DNA of 64,000 nt from the NCBI GenBank assembly GCA_910579465.1, contig CAJTUB010000003.1, forward strand, positions 186,001 to 250,000. The letters run 5' to 3'. The DNA is from an uncultured Lachnospiraceae bacterium. Lineage in GTDB: Bacteria > Bacillota > Clostridia > Lachnospirales > Lachnospiraceae. Below, piece after piece: positions 14,272-22,767 of the stretch. Position numbers and translations under genes: made by a program. The notes under the pieces were generated by a model. It ran no database searches. It was given only the letters and a program-made list of their open reading frames with translations, and was not told the origin of the DNA. The first letter of the stretch is position 1. Every line of letters begins with the position of its first letter.

Positions 14272-15363
14272 TTACGGTTGTGTTTCCACGCTGAACAGAT
14301 AAGCGGTACTGCAGTTTTTGAAGCCGTCCAGGAATACCTCGGCGGTCCAGTATTTATCAGGATAAGGAATCGGTACATTTTGCCCGAGGATGATGTTTCT
14401 TGTTACATCGTACATCGCATCACAGTCAAAGCCCTCCTGCCGGTGCATGGCACCCGTTTCCCCCGTAAATTTTGCAAAGGCAAACCGGGAAAGATACGGG
14501 ACTCCCGCGGTTCCGTTATTTTGCGGGATGAAATCAATAGAGGTAAAGCCGTCGGGAACAGGAGTGTCTGCTGCCATAAAACGTCCCCATAAGCAATGGC
14601 AGTGTTCGACGTCAACCCCCTTACCAAAATGATGGGTTAAAATCAGGTCGTAATCGAAGCTGCAGCGGTAGTTCCCTGACGAACCGAGTGTATGTAAAAG
14701 TGTTTCCAGGGCCTCCGGGTCTTCGGAAAAATCGCGTTCCATTCCGATAAACCGGAAGGCAGGAAGGGTTACATATTCAAAGCTTTCTACCCGGAAGCCG
14801 TCCTGCTGCTGCCTTGTCAAATCAGGCATAAACAATGTCCATTGTACGGCGGCGTCGCAGTCCTTCAGAATATTAAGATATCCGAAAACGGCAACGCTGT
14901 CCGTTCCCGCAGGCCCTGTCGGACTTCCGGCGAAGGCATTCCTTACCGTGTCCTTTTTAATAGAGGAAAAATCATGAAAGACGGCAGTTACGGCTTCCTT
15001 CAGGCTGTCTGCGTGAGTATTTCCCGACAGTTCTTCGTTAAAACGCTCCAAAGCAGGAAAAACTGCAGAATTTACAATGCCGGACGGTTTCAGTGCAGTC
15101 AGTTCGTCATGGAGCAGTTTATTTTGTTTTAAAAATCTTCCAATAATATCTTCCATAAGGAATTTTTTATTTTCGGAAAGACTGTGTCCCTCCCATTTGT
15201 CTCCTTCACAAAGCCATAGGATAAGCTCGTCAAAGATGAGAGGGTTTGTGCATCTTGCCCGGCATGCCCAGTCTGTCAGACGCTGGTACTTTTCGGCAGG
15301 TGTCTTGTCGGAGGTGCCCTCCTTGTCCGCTTCGTACCAGCAGAATTTTTCGGATAATGTCAT
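14272..15363 (-). CDS. Uncharacterised protein with a possible GyrI-like effector-binding C-terminus
   Basis: A 363-residue cytoplasmic protein with ATG at 15363 behind AAGGAGG. The N-terminal half (to about 190) is helical and charged and I do not recognise it. The C-terminal half (about 205-363: LPAFRFIGMER, GRFMAADTPVPDG, SRFAFAKFTG, YWTAEVFLDG) resembles the GyrI-like ligand-binding fold found in AraC and MerR regulators. No DNA-binding domain is visible, so it may bind a small molecule or act as a partner of another regulator. Single gene between two terminators. The family is uncertain. Confidence 0.7.
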   Translation of the reverse strand: MTLSEKFCWYEADKEGTSDKTPAEKYQRLTDWACRARCTNPLIFDELILWLCEGDKWEGHSLSENKKFLMEDIIGRFLKQNKLLHDELTALKPSGIVNSAVFPALERFNEELSGNTHADSLKEAVTAVFHDFSSIKKDTVRNAFAGSPTGPAGTDSVAVFGYLNILKDCDAAVQWTLFMPDLTRQQQDGFRVESFEYVTLPAFRFIGMERDFSEDPEALETLLHTLGSSGNYRCSFDYDLILTHHFGKGVDVEHCHCLWGRFMAADTPVPDGFTSIDFIPQNNGTAGVPYLSRFAFAKFTGETGAMHRQEGFDCDAMYDVTRNIILGQNVPIPYPDKYWTAEVFLDGFKNCSTAYLFSVETQP

Positions 15364-15652
15364 TCTGAAAATTCCTCCTTTTGGTTGTTAAGAATAGTAT
15401 AGCGTCCCGCAGATGCCTTGTCAATACAGGGCGCCTTTTGAATTTCCGCAGTCTGCATATCCGTTTTATGTCCCGATAACCGTTCCGCTCTGTATTTTGC
15501 ACGGGCAGCGCTGCACCGGATTTCCGTTAAGGGCTGTTATGCCGCAGCCGGGGAAATGGTGTGATAGGACAACCGGAAGTCTTCATAAAATAAAAATGGA
15601 ACAGTGCACCGCTTTGCGGGGCAGGCAGAGGAGAGAACCGGAGGTTCAGGAG

Positions 15653-15850
15653 ATGGGCAGGATGAGCGGCGGATGCTATTGGGATAATGAAAAAATCATG
15701 GAGTTTTATGAAGCGAGGGAACGCCATTACGAGTTAGAGGAGGCGCGTGAAGCCTGCGAAGAGGAGAGAGAGGAGTGCGGGGATGCTCTTCCTGTGTGTG
15801 CGCAAAGCCGGAGCTCTTCCGGTTTTACGCTGCGAAGCAGCAGATTCTGA
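15653..15850 (+). CDS. Possible small acidic protein
   Basis: In the 600-bp gap between two minus-strand genes, ATG 15653 (or 15662, with AGGAG 9 bp upstream) opens a frame of about 65 codons. The middle is strongly acidic (YELEEAREACEEEREEC) and the tail is Ser-rich. No family is recognised. The rest of 15364-15967 shows only the hairpin at 15878. It could be a chance ORF. Confidence 0.25.
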   Translation: MGRMSGGCYWDNEKIMEFYEARERHYELEEAREACEEEREECGDALPVCAQSRSSSGFTLRSSRF

Positions 15851-15877
15851 AGCAAATCCGTGTATATCGATTGGAGG

Positions 15878-15927
15878 CTCTGAGGAAGCGGTGATTTAAT
15901 CAGTGCTTCCTCAGAGTTTTGCGTTTT
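15878..15927 (+). repeat. Hairpin repeat, copy 1, with terminator-like tail
   Basis: Arms CTCTGAGGAAGC (15878-15889) and GCTTCCTCAGAG (15905-15916) form a 12-bp stem followed by TTTTGCGTTTTT. The core from 15888 recurs near 25489 with three changes in 27 bases. One change turns a G-C pair into G-U, so pairing is kept. This suggests a dispersed structured repeat rather than two unrelated terminators. Confidence 0.6.
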
Positions 15928-15967
15928 TCATGGCATTTAGAGGCGGACCAGGATTTTGTCCAAAATA

Positions 15968-18900
15968 TTATTTTATCTGCTCTAAAATAAACGGGTCCTT
16001 GATTTTCTTGTCCTCTGCAAACAGCAGAATCTCCGAGATAATCTGCGCCGTTTTCGGGTCGTCGTCTACAAACGGTAAGAAGAGCCTGCCCCGGTGCTGC
16101 GAATGAACCGGCAGGACATTAATCATAGGCCCGCCCTGCAAATGGACGACCCCGCTGCCAAGGTGGATGGAGTAATCCGCACGTTCTCCGAGGATAAAGG
16201 CGTGCGTTCCCTCCAGCCGGACATTGTCCAGCTGGAACAGCGGCAGGGTGAACTCAAGGATTGCCTTGCGCATTTCTACGGTAGAATGGCTTGTCTCAGG
16301 GTCTACGCCGCCCGCATGGGCAACGCTGACTGCCAGGTCAACATCACGCATGACCTCCGAGAAAATAATGTCCGGAACGTCTTCTATTTTTAGCGGCTTG
16401 TAGGTCTTCCGGTCAAAAAAGCCTACCCATTCCAGCGTCGGCGCCTCGATATCGGCAGGGGAGAACCAGTCAGCCAGCGCATAAATCGAGGCGATAATGT
16501 TTTCCCTGTAATAGACCTTCTGCAGACCCTCCTCGACATCGGCTACCCAGCGGCGGTTTTTCAGGCATGCCTTGGTTTTTTGCGGCTGAATCTGATTTCC
16601 CGCATAGCGTAAGGAGTGGTAAGCCTGCGCCTCGTCGGTGGTCTTGACATACAGCTCCCGGAAGACCTGCTTAAACGGCTGGATGATTGCGTTGTCAAAC
16701 AGATATTTCTGATATTCATGCCAATGTCCGTCCAGATAGAGGTCGTACGGGTGGGCGATTTTGAGGGCTGCGGTTTTCTTTAATTTCAGTTCGTTTCCGG
16801 AGCAGTCCCTCAAGAGAGTGCCGCTTAAAAATCCGAGCGTATCCTTTGTCTTGTAAACGAGCCGTGACACAATCGGTCTGATTGCAGGGTTTGTGCATAA
16901 TAGCTCCAACTCTTCCGCAGTAAACTCCGTCTCGTTTTCCATTGCCTCCTCAAACATCTGGCGCGTCCTGCGGTACTGCTCGGCCAGCTGTTTTTTTGTT
17001 TCGTTAAAGAGAAGTACGGTTTCGTTTTTCTTGTATTTTGCAGGAACGGATTTTAAAGCCTTTCCGTCCTTTTCGTATTTGATTTCGGCAGCTCCGTCCG
17101 CGTCAATTTCGATTTTCAGCCGGAGCCCGTCAGTCTCGTTCCAGTCAAGGAACGGCCGTATGTTCTCAAACAGCCGGGTTTCCATGCGCAGGGTAAGTCT
17201 GGAAACGTCCGAAAAGCCTGCATTTTTTGATAAATTTTGCAGGGCGCAGTCTGCCGCGGCTCCTTCGCTTGCTTTTCGCTGGGCGCCGAATTTTTTACTT
17301 TGCTTCCGGAACTCCTGAATAAAAAGATAACGTTCGACCATATCGTCTTCGCCGGCAAGCGGTATCAGTGCATAGGCCATCAGGGTATCCTTGTTGCGCT
17401 TTTCCGTAATGCCCTTGACGGCTTCCGCCTTGTCAAGCCTGCCCCTGACGGCGTCCGCATACTTTCTTGCCCGTGTGTGCTTTGCACCGTCCGAGATGTA
17501 CTTTGCGGCATGATAAATTTTATCAAAATGCTCCTCGCCGACGGTCTGCAGCGCCTCCTTGAACCATTCGATGTCAAATGCGCCCACATTGAGGTCCTCT
17601 GTGGAAATAGGGGTGTATTTTGCAAGGATTGCCTGTGTCTTTTCGTCGACGGATTCATTCATGTGTGCAATAAAATAATAGCAGGCAGATTGGAAGCCGT
17701 TCCAGCCGAGATATTCCTCGACAATCGTAAGCCATGCCGGGGAGAACAGCGCCGCCTCGACAATCCGGGTTTCCGTGACGTCCGTTTTGGAAACAAGCTC
17801 CTTTAACTTTGCGGCACCATCGTTTGCGTCGGGAATGCAGATGCCTAACAGATAGCTTAATGCCTGCCTTTTAGAAAGGTCGTTACCCGAAAAATAGGTG
17901 GAACGGTCAAGCGTGTCCCTGCCCAGTGCCGCGAGGATTCTTACGAAATTCCCCACGCCGTAAATCTGCCTTATATGGTTGATTTTATCTGAGAATTTTG
18001 TTGCCGTATCGCCTCTGGTAAGCTCCGTTTCTAAAACGGCGGCAATGACGTTTTCCCCGATTCCGGCGGCAAAGTCCAGTCTCTTTTTATCCTCCTTTGT
18101 AAGCTCATGCCCGGAAAGCTTCGTCTGCCACGGAAGTTCAAGAATTAATTTTATGGCGGCCTCGCTGTTCCCGTAGTGGGAAAATCTTGAGCTTACCGTT
18201 GCTTCGCCTGACTTTTGATAGGAAATCAGGAACGACAAAGCGTTAAGCGCATCGGAGAGCAGCCGTTCCATAAGCATTTTATATAAAAAGCCCTGGCTGA
18301 TTATTTTTTTGTATGCCGCCAGAATAAGAGAAGTGGTCGTAAAAGGAGTATATACCTCTGTCCAAAGCCGGTGATCCCGCTGCTCCTTCTCATTGATGTC
18401 AAAAAAGCCGAAGCGCTTTCCTAACAGGAACCGGATGGAAAAAACGTCCTTATCGTGCCCTGCGGCAGCTGCCGATGCTCCGGAAAGCATGGAAAGAACA
18501 ATCCATAGCTTTTCATCGGAAACCACGGTCACAAGTATTTTTTTCTCCGTGTTTTTAAACTCCAGCTTCCTGCCGTCGAGATAAAAAGAAAGAACATCCG
18601 GATAGCTGTATCTCTGGAGAGAAATAAAGTCATAGAGCTCCTCCGCGTCCGCTTTGGATGCAAGGTAATGTCCCAGGGCGCAGGCGGCGGTGAAGGCTTC
18701 CGTATTGTTTGAATATTCCTTGTCGTAATAGTCGAAGATAGTAGTAATTTCCACAGGGTGCATATAGGGATGCGGCTCCGTAAACTCACTGCCGAAAAAC
18801 CTTCCGGCAAACTTCGGTGAGGTTTTCGAATTTGGCGAGGTACTGCCTTTTATATAAAGCCTGAGCTTGAAGAGCAGGGTCTCGTCATGGATATGCTGCC

Positions 18901-21127
18901 TGTAAAATCCGTCCCAAAGCTCCTTGAACGCAATATGGCAGGTGCCGTCCGGCTCCTTTACCTCAAAACGATAGTAGCCGGTAGGATCGGTAAGCAGCTT
19001 CGGGCCTGCGAACGTGTCGGTGTATTCGTCGTTTTTGTGCTCCTCAATCAGCTGGTCCAGCGCGGAAATAACGGCGTGCAGACCGGCGCTTTTTCCTGCC
19101 GGCTGATTGCCAAAAAGGCTTGTTTCCGGAAACAGCGCTACAAAATCCGCCTGACACGAAGCAAGGAAGCCGGCGTCAATTTCAGGGGTGAAATCGTCCG
19201 ATTCCTTATAAAGCCCGGCACCTTTGTCAGCGCCTTCCTTATGCTTGTCCGAACAAATCCGGTCAATGAGAATCTGCTCCTTTGACGCAGGCTGTTCAAT
19301 CAGCTGCACCAGAGCCTTATATCCGGATTTCACCTCCTCCGGTTTTTCTGACTCATTTATCCGGAGAATCATATCAAGCCCGGCGGTGCGCTTTTCTTCC
19401 TTCTTGTCCATGCAGAGCCGCTTTACACATGCAAACAGCTGCTCCTCCGGCTGGCGGAACAGGGTGTCAATCAGGCTCTGCCGCATATCGGCAGCCTTGT
19501 ATTTCAGCATATCCTCCAGAGCCTTAAAATGCTTTTCCTGCAGCTCGCATTTGCTTAAAATTTCAAATACTTCTTTTCTTGCATATTCCTCTTTATCGCT
19601 TGCGAGGGAGACAAGGGTATCAAGCTGCAGCCCGGTCCTTGGATTGCCAAGCAGCATCCGGATTTGCTGTTTTCTTCCGGGACCGTAATAGCCTGAGTTT
19701 TTAATAAGCGGAATCTTAACGCAGGTTTCGTCTATTTTTTCGTCGTCGTCAAGGTCGGCTGCAATCAGGCAGAGCCGCTTTATAATGTCTGTTTTTGTGA
19801 GGGATGCCGCATTCCACGGGAACACGCAGGGGTTAAATTCTAGGTCATTTTTCGGAAGCTTTGAGAGGAGTTCGTTTAAGATAACGTACAGCGCTTCGGC
19901 GGTTTCTTTGTCGTAACGCCGGGACATATCGATGGGAATCCATTTCCCGAGCTGGTAGGAATAGACGGAATTGCTGCTTTCCATAAGAGGGAGGCAGACC
20001 GCCATTACGTCCAGGTCGTTGTGCCGCAATAGAATTGCCTTTACCGCAAGCTGGTGCCGGATTTCCTGGCTGAAGTTCTGCATAAATACGCCCGCGGTCA
20101 TAGCCTGGTGCGCCGTGCCGTGTTCCAGCAGGTCTGCGATTTTTTCCTCACAGTCCTTATATTCATGGCAGGCGGCGGCCCAGAGCGCCAGATAAAGCTT
20201 CATGGAATCCTCGTCCTTCAGGCATTCTTCCCTGTAGCTTTTCTCTTCAAGACAGCGCAGGATAAGGTCCAGGCTTTTTTCACTGATACGTTCCAAATCC
20301 TTGCTTTCTTCGGTAAGCAGAGCGGTAAAGCAGCCGATTGCCCTTTTGACCGAGGAAAAGCGGACCAGATGATTGTCCCGGATGGTATGTAGTACCATGA
20401 GAAACGGCTCAAGCCTGCCGCCGTCGCAGCTTTCGCAGATGGCCTGCCGCAAGCCCTCCTGCAGTCTTGCGGCAAGGAGCAGCTTACAGACAAGCTCGTG
20501 GAGCCCGGTATGCTTACTCATAAAAATACCGTAAAGTATCTGGTAGCTTATCGTGGCATCGCTGCCGCTTTCCAGGGCATTTTTTACATAGTTTATGACA
20601 CGCGTATTCCCTGCATCGATTTCGTATGCGAGCAGATAATGGTTCAGGCTGTACATATGCTGTTTTTTGTACGCTGCCTGCTCCTCGGACAGATTGTCCT
20701 CCAGAAAGTCCGCATAATCCACATCAATGCGGTTTATGTCCTTAAAGCGTGCGAGAATATCACAGAGCTTGTCCAGATAGAGGGAGTAGTCACAGGAGCG
20801 GAAGCTCCGCCTGTACTGCCTGATCGGGAAAATAAAAGCCGTGCACTGGTCAATGATATAGAGAAAGGCGTCCCTGTGGCGCTCTAAAATGCAGCCGTGA
20901 AACAGCCAGTCCCCGTCTTTTTTGAAATAGTCGGAGGGCTTTTTCCCGCTGCGCAGGTACGCCTCGAACTCATCGCGGATTGCCGATTTGTAATTGCCGT
21001 CAATCAATGCCTTCTGGTCCGCGGTAAGAGGGGAGTACACCCGGCTCCAGTCCGCCTTTACCTTCTCCGCGTAATTTTTTGCAAGCCCGTCCAGTCTTGC
21101 ACGCTCTTCGTTTGTGAGCTTTTCCAT
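15968..21127 (-). CDS. Giant DUF4132 (MolR/YehI-like) protein
   Basis: A 1,719-residue cytoplasmic protein, the largest gene in the window. The start is ATG 21127, behind GGAAGGATG; a longer frame reads into the upstream gene. Most of the protein (about 50-1250) is helical and looks like HEAT-type repeats. The C-terminal third has DUF4132 features: HPYDLYLDGHWHEYQKYLFD, IIQPFKQVFRELYVKTTDE, RYAGNQI. The last part (RLEGTHAFILGERADYSIHLGSG) resembles the domain that ends many DUF4132 proteins. The E. coli relative MolR/YehI was named for a molybdate-related phenotype, and its biochemical role is unclear. The usual MoxR ATPase and von Willebrand partners are absent here. A 140-residue gene ends 1 bp upstream. 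Confidence 0.82.
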   Translation of the reverse strand: MEKLTNEERARLDGLAKNYAEKVKADWSRVYSPLTADQKALIDGNYKSAIRDEFEAYLRSGKKPSDYFKKDGDWLFHGCILERHRDAFLYIIDQCTAFIFPIRQYRRSFRSCDYSLYLDKLCDILARFKDINRIDVDYADFLEDNLSEEQAAYKKQHMYSLNHYLLAYEIDAGNTRVINYVKNALESGSDATISYQILYGIFMSKHTGLHELVCKLLLAARLQEGLRQAICESCDGGRLEPFLMVLHTIRDNHLVRFSSVKRAIGCFTALLTEESKDLERISEKSLDLILRCLEEKSYREECLKDEDSMKLYLALWAAACHEYKDCEEKIADLLEHGTAHQAMTAGVFMQNFSQEIRHQLAVKAILLRHNDLDVMAVCLPLMESSNSVYSYQLGKWIPIDMSRRYDKETAEALYVILNELLSKLPKNDLEFNPCVFPWNAASLTKTDIIKRLCLIAADLDDDEKIDETCVKIPLIKNSGYYGPGRKQQIRMLLGNPRTGLQLDTLVSLASDKEEYARKEVFEILSKCELQEKHFKALEDMLKYKAADMRQSLIDTLFRQPEEQLFACVKRLCMDKKEEKRTAGLDMILRINESEKPEEVKSGYKALVQLIEQPASKEQILIDRICSDKHKEGADKGAGLYKESDDFTPEIDAGFLASCQADFVALFPETSLFGNQPAGKSAGLHAVISALDQLIEEHKNDEYTDTFAGPKLLTDPTGYYRFEVKEPDGTCHIAFKELWDGFYRQHIHDETLLFKLRLYIKGSTSPNSKTSPKFAGRFFGSEFTEPHPYMHPVEITTIFDYYDKEYSNNTEAFTAACALGHYLASKADAEELYDFISLQRYSYPDVLSFYLDGRKLEFKNTEKKILVTVVSDEKLWIVLSMLSGASAAAAGHDKDVFSIRFLLGKRFGFFDINEKEQRDHRLWTEVYTPFTTTSLILAAYKKIISQGFLYKMLMERLLSDALNALSFLISYQKSGEATVSSRFSHYGNSEAAIKLILELPWQTKLSGHELTKEDKKRLDFAAGIGENVIAAVLETELTRGDTATKFSDKINHIRQIYGVGNFVRILAALGRDTLDRSTYFSGNDLSKRQALSYLLGICIPDANDGAAKLKELVSKTDVTETRIVEAALFSPAWLTIVEEYLGWNGFQSACYYFIAHMNESVDEKTQAILAKYTPISTEDLNVGAFDIEWFKEALQTVGEEHFDKIYHAAKYISDGAKHTRARKYADAVRGRLDKAEAVKGITEKRNKDTLMAYALIPLAGEDDMVERYLFIQEFRKQSKKFGAQRKASEGAAADCALQNLSKNAGFSDVSRLTLRMETRLFENIRPFLDWNETDGLRLKIEIDADGAAEIKYEKDGKALKSVPAKYKKNETVLLFNETKKQLAEQYRRTRQMFEEAMENETEFTAEELELLCTNPAIRPIVSRLVYKTKDTLGFLSGTLLRDCSGNELKLKKTAALKIAHPYDLYLDGHWHEYQKYLFDNAIIQPFKQVFRELYVKTTDEAQAYHSLRYAGNQIQPQKTKACLKNRRWVADVEEGLQKVYYRENIIASIYALADWFSPADIEAPTLEWVGFFDRKTYKPLKIEDVPDIIFSEVMRDVDLAVSVAHAGGVDPETSHSTVEMRKAILEFTLPLFQLDNVRLEGTHAFILGERADYSIHLGSGVVHLQGGPMINVLPVHSQHRGRLFLPFVDDDPKTAQIISEILLFAEDKKIKDPFILEQIK

Positions 21128-21128
21128 A

Positions 21129-21551
21129 TTACCACATCCTTCCTGCCAACATTGTAAGTCTGATAAAGGTAAGTGAATCATTTTCGTTAAAAGTAACGCG
21201 TTCGTCCAGCTCTTTTAGCTCGGTGTCGTTTAAAAACACGCGGTAAAGCCCGTCCGTAAAGGCCTGCAGGGCGTTCTCCACCGCCTTTTCCGGCGCCTGT
21301 TCCCTGCCGCCGTAGGAAATGCCGAACGCAATTTTTCCGAGGTCCGCCAGAGCGGTAATCCGTTCTTCCGTAAGGGGAGCGGCACGGTGTTCTCCCGCCC
21401 GGACGCGGGCATTGTAGGAATCCACGCAGCCTGTTACGGTCTGGACAATCAGCGCCCGGAGCGTATCCGGTACAGGCTCGTATTCAAAATCGACGGGGGC
21501 TATTTTCTGCCTTCGTCCGCCAAGCTGCTTTAAATTGATTTTTAAAATCAT
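21129..21551 (-). CDS. Small partner protein of the DUF4132 gene
   Basis: A 140-residue soluble protein starting at ATG 21551, behind AGGAGA; the frame continues upstream to 21590 without a ribosome site. Its stop lies 1 bp before the giant gene's ATG, so the two are surely cotranscribed and probably translationally coupled. It starts MILKINLKQLGGRRQK and has a mixed alpha/beta composition. I do not recognise a family. A subunit or chaperone-like partner of the DUF4132 protein is a reasonable inference from position only. Confidence 0.7.
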   Translation of the reverse strand: MILKINLKQLGGRRQKIAPVDFEYEPVPDTLRALIVQTVTGCVDSYNARVRAGEHRAAPLTEERITALADLGKIAFGISYGGREQAPEKAVENALQAFTDGLYRVFLNDTELKELDERVTFNENDSLTFIRLTMLAGRMW

Positions 21552-21658
21552 GTCAGGTCTCCTGTGCGATATCTGGTAAAAAAGCCGCATTTTTCAAGAA
21601 AAGTGTAGCATGCAAATATGAATAAAATATGAATGGACTGGCGTGGACGGCTATCGTA

Positions 21659-21667
21659 TGTTATAAT
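21659..21667 (+). promoter_or_regulatory. Extended -10 promoter for the sortase gene
   Basis: TGTTATAAT (21659-21667) is a perfect extended -10 element about 78 bp before the sortase start. No good -35 accompanies it, which is acceptable for extended -10 promoters. Confidence 0.5.
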
Positions 21668-21744
21668 CCGGATAGGGGCAGCGGTTACGGGATAAAACCA
21701 GAATCGCAGGGGAGTATCGGCTCAGGCAGAAGGGAATGTGGTTT

Positions 21745-22596
21745 ATGAAAGAGAATAAAAGGTTCCGGCTTTTCGGGATACTGCTTCTGGCTCTGGCAGG
21801 GCTGTGTCTGCTTCCTATGGGCAGGGAATATTACTTGTCGGTGGAGCACCGGAGGGAGCAGAAACGCCTGAAGGAAATGCTGTCAGAGGAGGGAACTGTA
21901 ACGCCGGGAGGAATGATAACACCGGAGAAAACCGTAACACCGGAGGTATTGTCCGGGACGGAACTGACACCGGTGCCTTCGCCGCCGGAGGAGCCGTCTG
22001 CGGGTCCGGTGGTGCAAAAGCGCTTTGAGAAGCTGTATGAGGAAAACCACGACCTGGTGGCATGGCTTTCCATAGAGGGGACGAGGATTGATTATCCGGT
22101 CATGCAGTGCGGGGACGACGAGTATTACCTGAATCACAGCTTTTACCGGGAGGAGAGCAAATATGGCTGCCTGTATGTCAGAGAGAGGGCGGACGTCCAT
22201 ACGCCCGGCACGAATTTTATTATATACGGACATAATATGAAGGACGGCGCGATGTTCGGGAAGTTGGAGATGTACCAGGAGAAGAGCTTTTTTCTGGAGC
22301 ATCCCGTGATTTCGTTTGACACGCTCTATGAGGAACGGACCTATGAGATTCTGGCGGTGTTCCGCTCGCAGGTCTACCGTCAGGACGAAAATGTATTTAA
22401 GTATTATCAGTTTTATGAGGCGGATACCCCGGAGGAGTTTGCTTCCTTTTATCAGAATATCAAAGCGCTGTCGTTGTATGATACCGGCGTGACGGCGGAG
22501 TTCGGGGATACCTTCCTGACGCTTTCCACCTGTGCCTATCATGTGGAGGACGGGCGTTTTGTAGTAGTGGCAAAGCGGGCGGAGCGCAGAGAGTAG
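21745..22596 (+). CDS. Class B sortase
   Basis: A 283-residue membrane-anchored transpeptidase that would attach surface proteins to peptidoglycan. The N-terminus has one membrane helix (FGILLLALAGLCLLP). A Thr/Pro/Glu linker (VTPGGMITPEKTVTPE) reaches through the wall, and the sortase fold follows from about residue 95. Catalytic His is in FIIYGHNMKDGAMFGKL, Cys in TLSTCAYH, and Arg in FVVVAKRAE, the class B pattern. ATG 21745 fits AAGGGA spacing better than the ATG at 21736. No NPQTN-type or LPxTG substrate gene is seen nearby, so its substrates lie elsewhere. Confidence 0.92.
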   Translation: MKENKRFRLFGILLLALAGLCLLPMGREYYLSVEHRREQKRLKEMLSEEGTVTPGGMITPEKTVTPEVLSGTELTPVPSPPEEPSAGPVVQKRFEKLYEENHDLVAWLSIEGTRIDYPVMQCGDDEYYLNHSFYREESKYGCLYVRERADVHTPGTNFIIYGHNMKDGAMFGKLEMYQEKSFFLEHPVISFDTLYEERTYEILAVFRSQVYRQDENVFKYYQFYEADTPEEFASFYQNIKALSLYDTGVTAEFGDTFLTLSTCAYHVEDGRFVVVAKRAERRE

Positions 22597-22636
22597 GAGA
22601 TACAGTACCGGGCAGTCTGTCCGTGGAAGAATCGGA

Positions 22637-22722
22637 AAAGCACCGGGGCTGCAGCCTTATGTTTGCAACAGGATACCATATCTGCAAGCATAAAGCTGCC
22701 GCGGCTTCCGGTGCTTTTTTTC
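22637..22722 (+). terminator. Long terminator hairpin after the sortase gene
   Basis: AAAAGCACCGG (22637-22647) pairs with CCGGTGCTTTT (22708-22718), followed by more T. An inner stem (CTTATG-TTTGCA with TGCAAG-CATAAAG) makes an extended cruciform-like structure of about 85 nt. It separates the sortase gene from the convergent SpoIID-like gene. Confidence 0.8.
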
Positions 22723-22767
22723 TTCATGGAAAATGCAGTAAGCTGCCCTCGCGGAAGGCGCAGGCGG

